DNA of 64,000 nucleotides from Pleodorina starrii (taxonomy: Eukaryota; Chlorophyta; Chlorophyceae; Chlamydomonadales; Volvocaceae): NCBI GenBank assembly GCA_030267565.1, contig BRXU01000022.1, forward strand, positions 82,001 to 146,000, given 5' to 3'. The position numbers and the translations under genes were made by a program. Numbering within the stretch: position 1 is the first letter of the stretch; every line of letters starts with the position of its first letter. Under the pieces are notes generated by a model. That model had not been told where the DNA came from and did not search any database. It saw only the letters and a list, made by a program, of their open reading frames with translations. Below are positions 21,101 to 31,600 of the stretch, piece by piece.

Positions 21101-23592
21101 GTTCAGGTCCCGGAAGCAGCAAGGGAGCAGGCAGGGAGGCAATCGTAACGTGCACACGACACACCGTATCATCCCACCAGATGTACATGTGTGGATGGAG
21201 CTGAGTAACCCCATACCCCTTAAAGACGACCTCTACGAGCCGGGCGGAAAGTGGCCCACATGTACGCTGCCCTTGCAGCCCGGGTCAAAACACACCCCCA
21301 CACCCCCACACGACACACTCTCTCGAGGCTCACTCACCCCGCGAAGAAGAACGTGGGTCCGTTGCGCTCTCGCAGCGCGGGCTTTGCCTTTGTGGCGAAC
21401 TTGGGGTGGTTGCGGGAGGTGAAGATGCCCATGCGCGACAGCTTGGAGGGCCCCAGGAAGACCGGCAACACGATGTCGGTGGCGTTGCGGTGAGAGGCGC
21501 GCCAGCCGGAGAAGGGCTTGTCGGCGTGCAGACCCCAGTGGGTCACGAACGTCACGTTCTCGCTCAGGCGCCCGCGCTCGGACTCGATGCGGCCCATGTC
21601 GCCTGGAGGGCCGGGGAGGGGGGGCGGGGGGAGGGAGGTGGAGGGAGGGAGGCGGTTGGGCGGGGCGATGGAGGAAGGGTGAAGGATATGCAAGTCCTGG
21701 GGATCACGCGGCTTTGGATATTGGATATTGGACAGCATCTGCACACCCCCTCACGCCGCATCCGGTGTCATTCGTCACCGGATGCGCCATCCCATACCGA
21801 CTGTGGCGTTCCGCCACAATATGCCTCCGACACAATACTACCGTGTCCGCAGCTGCCGCTCACAAACCCACCACCACCTCCATCATGTGTGGGTCAGCGC
21901 AACGCGCGTTGAGTGGGCACTGAACCACCGATCCCAAGGAACACAACCCCACGCACAGTGCGCCCCATGCCTGCGGCCAGTCCAGCCCCGCCGGTGCCGG
22001 TGCCGTACCAGTACCGTGCCGTACATACCCGTGGCGATGACGAAGTGCCGGTGGCCCTGCGTGCGGTTCCACCAGGGGTAGGTGTCGCGAATGTACTGCA
22101 CCGCCTTCTCCATGTTCCAGGCGTCGGACGAGCGGCGCAGAGTGACAGGGATCAAGTACCAGTCGGCCGAGTCGCCGTCGCCCACACGCGCCCCCGTGGC
22201 CACCAGTCGCTCCACAAAGTACCGAGTGGTGGGGCGGTCCAGGCGGAGCTCGTTGCGCCTGCAGCAGTAGTGTCGTACGATGTACGATAAATGCAGTACA
22301 ATGGGGTGCAGGTACGTACGATGGGGCGGTATCAGCGGTAGAGTTGGTGGCGCTCGATAGGGCCTCACTGATGCAAGCGGGCGTTGCGTGTGGTAACCAG
22401 GTCACGCCTCACCACGCCTCGGCATCTCAGGTGATGGGGCGGCAGGACGTCCCCTCCCCCCCCGGCCCTTCTTAGCTCCTCGCCTGGCTTACCAGGTGGT
22501 CATGCTGGGTGGAAGCTCGTACATGTAGACCCGGGGGCCGCGGGTCCGGGGCACGTAGCCACGATCCGCCAGCAGCGCGGGTTTGCCGTCGGGGCCCATG
22601 GACAGGGCGCAATCGGTGCCGAAGAAGCCCGGCTTGCAGTGGCAGAAGCCCGCCACGCACTGCCCCCGGCCGCTGCAGCCGTTGAGGCAGCGGTTGTTCT
22701 CACTGACGCAGCTCTCGATGCCCGGATAGGCAAGCTGCCGGCAGCGCTCCGAGAGCGCCGCGAGGTCAAGGTCCACCTCGCAGCTCGGCCCGGAACGGTG
22801 GCGCGGACAGTCGCATCTGTTGTAAGGCAGCCAGAAATTATGTATATGATTATAATGTTATGACATGATTCAGTGTGAGACGTGGAAGACGTGGGCTTTC
22901 AAGTGTCGCCTGGGGGAGGCGCCATGCCGGCCGACTCGACGTGCGTGGGGTGGATCCTGGGCCTAGTGACTATGCGCTAGACAAGGCAGAGTTTTTAATA
23001 CATTAAATAAAATTTCTTTTATTGCCTGCTCTTACCTGCCGGTCTCCTCGTTGCAAGTGCCATATTGGGTGCATCCCGCCGGGCACTCGATCGAGGCGGC
23101 AGAAACAAAGAGCGAGACTAAAACAATGCAAACCTGCAATATGGGCATTAATAAATTTACATGAATAATTCTTTTAAGCATTATGATCAGCGGCGATGCA
23201 GACCAACCCACCGTTCCAACCGCGCGCCTGGCTTTGAGTGCTCCGAACATGTGCCTAGCTGCCATTCCTGGAATTATGGATGCAATGGCCTAAATATTTA
23301 CGATTAAAAATTTGTTGCAGACTTATTTGGTGTGCGCAGCTGGCTTTGATATGTTAAGCTCAGCGGCTATTAGGGCTATTAGGGGCTATTAGGAGAAGAG
23401 TGCAAAGGACGTGTAGTACTCGGAGAGAGTTGTGTTCAAAATGTAAATCACTGCGGCCATAAGTACTGTCGTGTGTGTGCGCGTCAACGTCAAGGGTCGA
23501 AGCAAGCAAACGGTTGACGAGACGCGCGGAGTTGGACGAGACTAGGCTGCGGTTGTCCGGTTGGGACAAGGATGCGGTTGTGCGGTTGGGAC
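18144..23592 (-). repeat. Right arm of large inverted duplication
   Basis: Reverse-complement partner of 9798-15050. The inner border is ACCTGAGTCC at 18144; the outer border is in the GGTTGTGCGGTT repeats near 23592. Confidence 0.92.
18775..23265 (-). CDS. Exostosin-like glycosyltransferase (GT47) with EGF-like repeats, right copy
   Basis: Exons (high to low): 23265-23036, 22816-22493, 22258-22029, 21602-21338, 21048-20949, 20765-20651, 20245-20235 (11 nt), 19880-19725, 19440-18775. Every splice site, phase and the microexon match the left copy: 698 residues (672 if the 78-nt segment is an intron). Domain order is identical: anchor VCIVLVSLFVSAAS, two EGF-like clusters, exostosin core with HWGL, FFFAG and GCVPVVISD motifs. 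Differences are a shorter Ser/Asp run in the tail and scattered substitutions, for example VQYIRDTY for VQYVRDTY. No frameshift or stop was found, so both copies appear functional at sequence level. Confidence 0.9.
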
Positions 23593-24456
23593 ACGACTGT
23601 GGTTGACATCACAACAGAACATCTTTCGGCAGGCAATATGTTATCGGGGCCAGAAGATGCATGCAGGCAACCAGCCCACGACCGTCACGAGGCAACGTCC
23701 AACGGCTCCGGCGGTTGCAACAACGCACCCCTCAGCCCCTCCCTTGCAACTGCCAATCCTCAAGTGCCGCCGCCTCGGTTCACGCATGTTCGCCTCGGTT
23801 CATGCATTTCGTGAACCCTCCTGCAGCACGGATGCCCCCCCCAGAGGGACAACGTCCCTCGGCTGCGGTATCGTCGTCATTACCCCCCCTTCCCGCAGCA
23901 GGAATGTGGCCCGAATGAGGGTCGTGCAGGGTAACATTCCACAAAGCGGCTCAGAAGGCTATCCCGTGCCGGCGACAAAACAGCTTTTGCTGCCTGGTCC
24001 ACCGTACCCGCGTTCGAGCTGCGCACGGTGCAGCTAGGAGCTAGCCCCCCCCTTCACGCCTTCAGGGCCGGCGTATGCCATTCACGGGTACACCGGGCGC
24101 ACGACCGCTGCAGTAGTGGAAACAAGGTATACACGTGTGTGTTCACAGAACGCAATGGGGTATGGGGATTGACCCGGCTGGCTCCTGCCCCCGGGGGAGC
24201 AGGTCTTCACCCCTCAGAAGTGGCCTGTGGGTCCTTGCTACCTGAGGTTCACCCCAACCAGGTCTGGCTGTTACACACCGTGCCTCTGGTCGCTGCATCC
24301 CGCAGGGGTCAGGGCCCCTCTTCAGGCCCGCCTTGCTCCGCGATTTGGGCTCCAGCAGTCGCGGCAGTGTCAGGTGCGGAACTGCATCGGGACTTTGGAA
24401 CTTCAGCCTTTTGAGTCTGTCAAGATGGTTACAGCTGGACCCCGAACGGTCCACCC

Positions 24457-24491
24457 GTTAATTAATTACAGATCCTCTGTGATTAATTAAC
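24457..24491. repeat. AT-rich hairpin
   Basis: Arms GTTAATTAATTACAGA (24457-24472) and TCTGTGATTAATTAAC (24476-24491) pair with one mismatch around a 3-nt loop. Flanked by CCGAACGG on both sides. Confidence 0.8.
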
Positions 24492-24607
24492 CGAACGGGG
24501 GTGGTCAGGTGCTTCAGCACAGCACATCGCTTGGGCCCTACAGCTTGCAGCGAGTGTCCGGCACTCGAGGGTCTCCAGCTAATAGTCGGGGCCAGGCCGC
24601 GGCAACG

Positions 24608-24874
24608 TCAAGGGGCTATAGCGCCCGCACTTACTCCGTCATGAGTCGCTGTAAAAGCAACCAACTCAGGAGAAATAGCCCGAGCCGATTTTTTGTGAAA
24701 TAAGTGCATGATGGTACGGTACATGCGTTGAAACAGGCAGAACACGACCACAGCGAGGACGACACAGCAACCCGTGCTGAACCAGATGCAAACCAGGCCC
24801 AGCATACTGTCAAGTGTTACAATGGCTTTGCTTTGCATGCAAAGCGGAAGGAAAAAGGTACACAAGTTATACAT
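24608..24874 (-). CDS. Unrecognised frame with one transmembrane segment
   Basis: An 88-codon frame. It contains VCIWFSTGCCVVLAVVVFCL, a good membrane helix, followed by basic residues FQRMYRTIMHLFHKKS. No start context, splice partner or family was recognised. It could be one exon of a membrane protein gene extending to higher coordinates (a frame near 25413-25132 has similar ordinary composition), or chance. Confidence 0.22.
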   Translation of the reverse strand: MYNLCTFFLPLCMQSKAIVTLDSMLGLVCIWFSTGCCVVLAVVVFCLFQRMYRTIMHLFHKKSARAISPELVAFTATHDGVSAGAIAP

Positions 24875-25828
24875 TTGCGGCGGGTTTCCACGTCAACGGC
24901 AAAATTCCAGACGCCTGGACACACACAAAAAGCGCACTCGAAAAGCGCAGGCGCCCCGTCCGCGGCGAGAGCACACTGCCGCGGAGTAACCATTTGAGGC
25001 GAAAGCGCAAAGCGATTGATTGCGAAGGACACGAGGCCGGCGGCTGACAGCCAGACGACAGTGTGCCGTACAAGGCGTTCCTCCCTCAACCATGGAGAGC
25101 CGTACACATCCGCTGACGCTCCTCACCGAGATTAGGCAGGGCGCTCGACGGGCTCAAAACAGGACCTGAAAGATAGACGGAGCACTAGACGTGCCCCAAC
25201 CTCAGCCTCCCGCACTCTAAAGACAATTTCCCGCGGAAGCACACCATACACGATCCGGCCTCGGAAATGACCCCATTCCGGGCGGACGGATACGGTAGTG
25301 TGAGAAGGAAGAACCAGAACCCCGCTTGCGAAATCGTTCATTTGCAACCAATCAGTATCAACGTGAAGACAAGCGCAGTACTGGCCGCGGGTTTGGTTAA
25401 AACCCCGCGCCACCGCCAGCCCTCAAGCAACTCAAGAGCCGCCAAGCTCGCCCCGCGAAAAATCCCTCCCTGCCCCCGCCCGTAGCCCTGCCCAACATAC
25501 AGAGCCACGTCAACCCTTGCCCGGCCAATCGCCCCACAGCCACAATTTCCCGTCAGCCACTGCGCCTACCCACATTGTTAACCCGGCATTGCCGCGGGGC
25601 CTATTCCTTCCACTCTTATGAGGCCTTTTGAGACCCCCGTGTATGCTCTCAATCTTCCAGCCCCTCGAGGGCAGCGGCGGCGGCGGCGGCGGCTGCGGCC
25701 AGGCGCACCAATCCCGTGAAGTGTCCCCTAAAGGCAGTGCGACCCTCGGGCTCGCCGCAACTCACGCTTATGTCAACACACAACCCGAAAAACCACACTC
25801 AGTCGTCTGACTGTACCACAATCGGCCC

Positions 25829-25830
<2 letters not shown>

Positions 25831-25885
<55 letters not shown>
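25831..25885 (+). repeat. (CA)n microsatellite
   Basis: About 27 uninterrupted CA units, then CGCGCACACA. Confidence 0.95.
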
Positions 25886-25887
<2 letters not shown>

Positions 25888-26714
25888 GCACACAAATGGC
25901 GCACATGTTGCGCGCACGAGCTGTGTGACACGCTCAGTAGTGTGCACAGCTATGCACACGTGACTATTGGTAACTTCTCTGAAGGGGTCAGGGGGTACTA
26001 CAAAATGTACATAAGAGGATTATCGATACAACGGCACAGGCGAGCGGCTGCGACTTCAGGAAATCGCAACGCGCCTACCGGCCGGCCCCTACAGAGACGC
26101 CACCCCAAGCCCTGGGGCCCTCGCCGATGCACTCACCCGGAACTGATGACCCCTGCCGGCTGCAGCCTGTCATATGAAGGTGAGCTTGTAATTACGCCCC
26201 CCACCCATCACCCAAACCACTGTGAAACCGCTTCGGAATCCCGTTGGTGCAGCCTTCTCCTGGCCCAGTCTCGCACAAAAACGTGCCAAGCCCCACCGCG
26301 CACACTCCACGCGCCGTGCGCGGTGCATATCTGGATTCCAGGCTCACCAATTCCTAGTGGTAATGGTAACTGGAGAAACTAATGTGACCCAATCCAATCT
26401 CAGTGCGCTGCTGAGGAGAAGTCATGTACACCCCGCATTGCGGCGCGGAGCCCTGGCGAGCGCCACCACCGCCATCGATGAACGGTGGCCGGGCTGCCAA
26501 GGAGCGTCCGGCGGCCGCCCGTTACACCGACGGGCTGCTCGTCCAGGCGCCAGGAGCATTCTCCTCCTGTCGCCTGTCACGTAAGTCCGCCGACCGACGA
26601 CACTCTGCCTGACGACGAAGGCGCCGCAGCCCCGGCGGCGGCACGCAGCCGCGACAATCGCAGTCGCAGCCGCAGCCGCAGCCCCGCTCCCTCCCTCCTT
26701 CCTTCAGCCTCAGC

Positions 26715-28311
26715 TCAGCTGTCCTCGTCGTCGCTGGACGAGAGGAAGCCCCCCTCCGACTCCTCGCCGTCCCCGTCCCCCATCTTCTGGTCCCCATCCC
26801 CGTCCTCGTCGTCGCTGCTCTTGTTGTTCACCGACGCCGGGTTGTGACCCAGAACCTGCTCCGGACGCGCGTACCGCTGCACGTAGTCTGCGGGCCGGAG
26901 TGGCGGTGGCGGTGGTGGCAGCGGGGCAGGCGGGGGGCGAGGGATTAGGCATACGGTATGCGTATGCGTATACGCGCAGAGCGACGGGATGCCGCCTACC
27001 GGTATCCAAGGGGCCATCCAGGAGCGCGCAGGCGTATGCGTATGCGGGCAGAACGACGGGATGCCGCGCTGCGGCAAAACGCGTGTACTGCAGCGTGCAG
27101 TCGAGGACGGTAAAACGGGGGCGCGGGTGGTGAACGGTGCCCGCGCGGGTGCCCGCGCCTTGCAAGACGCACAAGCCACACAACGAAACGACCTCGGAAC
27201 AACTTATTGGCCACTAGGAGCCAGCAAGGGAACGTGAAGCTCCTGTGGCGTGGTGAACGCTGGTCATGAGCTGAAGAGAGGAGGCTGCAGCGTTCAAACC
27301 CAAAGACGCGCCGAAACATAGCCACCAGTCCAGTCAGCCCAAACGACGCGGCCTCTCTCAGATTGTGGCTCCGACGCGCCCCTCTCGCGGCGCGGCGGCT
27401 TCTCTTCCGGGCCAGGGCTTCCGGTCCTACCTTTGACTTTGTTGGCGTACACCTGGGGCTCCCGCATGAGCAGCGCCGCCGCCTCGCTGTTCAGCGGGTC
27501 GGTGGGGTTGGGGTACAAGAGCAGCTGTGGCAGGAAGACCTCGAAGATGTTGACAAGGTCTGCGGCGGAAGGGTTGCGGAGGAGAGGGACGGGGGTATTC
27601 GTGCGTGTCCGTGCGTCCAAGGGCACGCCCCGGAAAGCTGTGTCGCGTCAGCGGTCCGAAAGGGCTGGCCTAAAGGCCGGCAGCTTACCGAACATGGGGC
27701 TCCAGGTCTGGTTGATAACGTCCAGGCACACGGAGCCGGACCTGCGCAGCGCGAGAGCCGCGCAGGGCGACGGGCGGTTAGCTCGCGGATGGCATCTGCC
27801 ACCGACCCGCGGCACCGATACGACTTACGCTTCGTCGATGTTTGGATGATAGCACCTGTTCACAAAGCCTATCGAGGGCGACTTGTATGGGTAAGCGTCT
27901 GGCAGCTCGACGTGCACCTTCCACACGCCTCCCTCGTAGGGGCCTGCATCGGCAAAGGCGACAAGTCGGAAGCCACCCTCACCCTCGCTCGGGACCGCAA
28001 GATTTCGGCCGGCGCTCTAGAAACCCAGATGGGAGATTGGCGGAACGTTAACCGGCCGGAGCCAAGAGACCCGCATATCCCTCTGCAACGTCGGACAAAA
28101 CGGCCACAGACTTACTATCCTTCGGGCCAGAGAAGTCCACGTGGAATTCACTAATATTGTCTTCGACAAGCTCAACCTTCCAGTCGGACATCATCCTGCG
28201 TTGCAGGTTGAGGCTAATTGCCAAACCCTTGTAGAACGTTTGCGCATCGCGGGGCATGGCCACTCACAACTTCATCACGTCCATCTCACGGCGCTTGCTT
28301 GGAGATGCCAT
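26715..28311 (-). CDS. UBE2H: Ubiquitin-conjugating enzyme E2, UBE2H/plant UBC4-6 type
   Basis: Exons (high to low): 28311-28268, 28195-28116, 27943-27829, 27741-27689, 27559-27431, 26887-26715. They give 197 residues, as expected for the family. Starts [20 protein letters not shown], then [31 protein letters not shown], the HPN motif ([11 protein letters not shown]), the catalytic Cys in [15 protein letters not shown] (about residue 85), [19 protein letters not shown] and an acidic tail ([10 protein letters not shown]... [10 protein letters not shown]) typical of UBE2H/Ubc8. The enzyme accepts ubiquitin from E1 and works with RING E3s; its relatives serve the GID/CTLH ligase. The acidic tail is long and may bind the E3 or histones (inference). 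Head-to-head with INTU, 371 bp between start codons. Confidence 0.93.
26961..27067 (+). repeat. Duplicated GCGTATGCGTAT block in the last UBE2H intron
   Basis: Two 36-nt units (26961-26996 and 27032-27067) with GCGTATGCGTAT and CGACGGGATGCCGC, about 71 nt apart, inside intron 26888-27430. Confidence 0.85.
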
Positions 28312-28682
28312 GGTCGGGTTCTGCCAAGGAAGGTAAAAAGTGACGTGTATAATATGTGTCAAGCTCCGACGTGTAAAGCCACAGAGATCTGCCGGGACGG
28401 CAAACGCGACCAGTGCTAAATTAATAGCTTCTATGACAGGCTCGCAGTAATATAGCGCGACTTCCTCATGGTTCGTTTCCGCTCCGAGACCAACTTCATT
28501 CTTCATTTCGTGGAATAATTTTGCTTATGGCTAAACTTACAAGTAGGATTTTGTGCATAGGACGTATGATTTAGCGACCGTTTGATTTACGTCCTCGCTG
28601 CTGACATTTCAATTGACAGGAAAGAACAGCTGCCTGACGTTACAGCTTACCGCTCAAGGTGGCTTGCGGCAGCGCTTCCAAC
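28312..28682. promoter_or_regulatory. Bidirectional promoter region UBE2H / INTU
   Basis: The start codons of the two divergent genes are separated by only 371 bp, so both promoters and 5' UTRs must share it. It is more AT-rich than its surroundings. A 14-bp hairpin (GGTGGCTTGCGGCA 28658-28671 with TGCCGCAAGCCACC 28688-28701) spans the INTU start codon. Confidence 0.6.
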
Positions 28683-31600
28683 ATGCCTGCCGCAAGCCAC
28701 CATTCCCTTCTGCACGCGGCGTTCATCGTGAGCACGGACTCGGGGCGTCCGGATGACGATGCAGACCACAGCGTGAGTGCCTTCGGGGCCGAGCCCCGTT
28801 TCAATTCAGCCCTAGGGATCCAATAACGACTGGATCAAGCAGCTCTTCGCCCCACCGGCAACTTAGCCGAACCCGCCCGGCCCGGTTCCTCGCTACGCAG
28901 CTGGTGTACTCGTACCCATCCAACGCACCACCCGGCAGCACCGGTGGCTTCGTCAAGTCCTTCAGTTCCCTCATCGTGACCGTACGTGGCGCCCTGGACA
29001 GCATATGCGGGGAGAAGGTAGGCGGCGACCGACACCCGGGAGAGGGAGGGGCACCATGCTCTCCGCCAAGCGGCCGCCCATCGATCGCCGCAAGGCCAAA
29101 TCCTCGCAAAGGCCTCCTGGGGGTATCCGGCGATGTCGGTGTTCCGCGAGGAGGGGCACCACATCCTTTTGCGTAAAGCCGCCAACCGGCTGGGCCAAGT
29201 GGGTCGACCCATGCAACGAGACCAAGGCGGGCCTTGCGTCTGGCGATTGAACGACCGGAAAGGCACTGGGAGGTCGGATCGGGTCACATCCGGTCGGGCC
29301 GGGTCAGGCCTCCTGGCGGTGGGGTTATCTACGTATAGGCCGGAGCCCGTAAACGAGGCGGGTGGATGATACCTCGGCGGAAGCGACGTTGCTGAACGGA
29401 CCGGGACCGCGCTTATTTAGCACCTCCGCATGCGCTCAACGCTCCTCCACCCCAACCTCCCCTCACCCCAACAATACCCCCCTCTGACGAGGTCCTGAGG
29501 CGCCCCTGAGGCCCCGAGGCCCCTGAGGCCGCCGATTCGGCGCAGCTGCAGTGCAGCGGTGTAGCAGCCGGTCCGCCGCCCTGCCCTGCCCTGCCCTGGC
29601 CCGAGGGAGCGTAGCGGCGGTTGGGGAGCCTAGGGTCCGTCCCATGGATCAGGATGGGGGGCTGGGGTCGCGCGACCGCAGCCACAGGCGGTCGCCTGGG
29701 GGAGGCGGAGCAGCAGTGGTAGCGGTGGGATTGTAAGGGGCGCAATAACACTGACGAGGGCCGGTAAAGTAAATGGGAGGGGGGGTGGCGCAGTAAGGTG
29801 CAGGGGGGGCCGGGGGGCTGGCGCCGCGGTGGAGCAACCCCTTGTCCTCCACGCACCGACTCACCGACCGGCATGGCGCGATCCCTGGACCTTGCCACTG
29901 CCGTACCGCAGACACGGCTGGTGCACCTGGAGCACGGCGGCCGGCGCCTGCTGCTGGCATCGGCGCACCTGGAGGTACGACTGTACGACACCGGTTTCGG
30001 AGGAGTTGCCCAATGGCAATGCCCATGCAAATCGGGAGCGCCCCCCCCTGTAATGCGAATACCTGCGTCGTACCGTCTGCTTGCTTGGTTCCAGGCTCTG
30101 CGCTCGTAATGGGTGGGTCCATCCATCAATCCACCCATCCCGCATCCGCCGCCCGCTGGCCCTCCCTTTCCTACTCACTCCTTCATCACCCTTCCCCTCC
30201 CGCTCCCCTCCCCTCCCCTCCCCTCCCCCCTGCCCATCCCCCATCAGTCCGTGATGCTGGTTCTTGCCCTCCGCTCCACGGTTCCCCCCGCCGCCGCCAC
30301 CTCCCTGGCCCTCCACCTGGCTGAGACACTGGTGCTGCTGCTGGGGCCGTGCGGGGAGTGGGGGCTGAGTGGGGCAAGGGGTGAGTGGGATCTAGGGACT
30401 GGCTGGGGGGTAGAGGTGAGAACGCGGGATGGGCTATCGGGATGGGCTATCGAGATGGGCTATCGGAGGGGGGAAGGAGATGGGGGTGCGTGGGGCGCAT
30501 GCGGGCGGGCGGGTGGGCCGATGGATGGTTCTTGGGAAGCTGGCCGGAGGGAGGGTGTCGTGTGGGAGTCTGACCGCCACGTGGCTGTGTGGGAAGCGGG
30601 AGGTGGGGTGGGGGTGAGATGAGGCTGCGCGGTGCAGGTGTGCGTTGACCGGGTGAAGGGAGTGAGACTGCTCCAGGGGCAGGTCAGGGTTCGGGTCGCG
30701 GTCTGCCGGGGAGGGTGGGAAGAGGCGAAGCGGCGAGGGCGGGTGCGGGGCGGCTGGTGGGTTGGGTTGGATTAGATCGCACAGGGGCCCGGGTCCTGAG
30801 CGGCTTTGGCGGTTACTGTTTGTGGCTCCAGCCCATCTGCCATATCGCAGGACTGGAAAACGAGAAGGGGGGAGGGCTCGTGCTGGAGGCTTCCGCCTCC
30901 CCCATTACCTCCCATCACCAGCCGCACCTCCCTTAACTGCCTACTGCCAGTCCCTTCACAACAACATATCTGCGGCGGCACCTCCCCTCCCCCTCCCTCC
31001 CCCCCCCTCCCTCCCCCCATCACTCCGTCGTCGCCGTCTCATCCCCGGAAACAAAACAGGCCTCGCAGGCGCCGCTGCTTCCACGGCCGGGGGCGAGAGC
31101 AGCCGGCAGGAGGACACCCGGGTGCGCGGACCCCCCCCTTGCCTTGCTATTTGCCACTGCCGTTGATGCCTCTCCTGCCCACGGGGTCGTCCGCGCCCGC
31201 CACCCTCGAACACATGCACGACATCGCCCCCTTGTGCACGTAATTCTCCCCTTCATCCCTTTTCCCATACAGCATTCACCCACTAACATCTCTCGATCAG
31301 CCAGCTCGACATTATCAGCCGCAGCTCCAGCCGCATTCGCATGGGGGTCTCGCCGGTAACGCTGTCCCTGCGTCTGTTCTTCCGGTCTGTTGACGTCGCC
31401 CTTTCCTTGCTCTGCGTCCTTCTTTTCGCCTGCTGTAGGTGAGTTGGGTCCTCGCGGGCTTCGGGGATTGGGGCGTTCCTTGCATCCCAGCCGCCCTTTC
31501 TCGACCAGTTCAGCAACGTGTCACCTCACAGCCTCAGCGACTTTTCAGCTTCCACCATTACGTCTCGTCTCGTCCTCGTCACGTGGCGGCTCAACTCGGA

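Larger units (their letters stand above)
23593..26714. other. Region without a confident gene between right arm and UBC gene
   Basis: Contains a 16-bp-arm hairpin (24457-24491), a hydrophobic minus-strand frame (24608-24874), an Ala/Gly GCG-GCG run near 25671 and a (CA)n tract. Candidate splice sites exist around 26.1-26.4 kb, but no protein family could be recognised. Confidence 0.4.
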
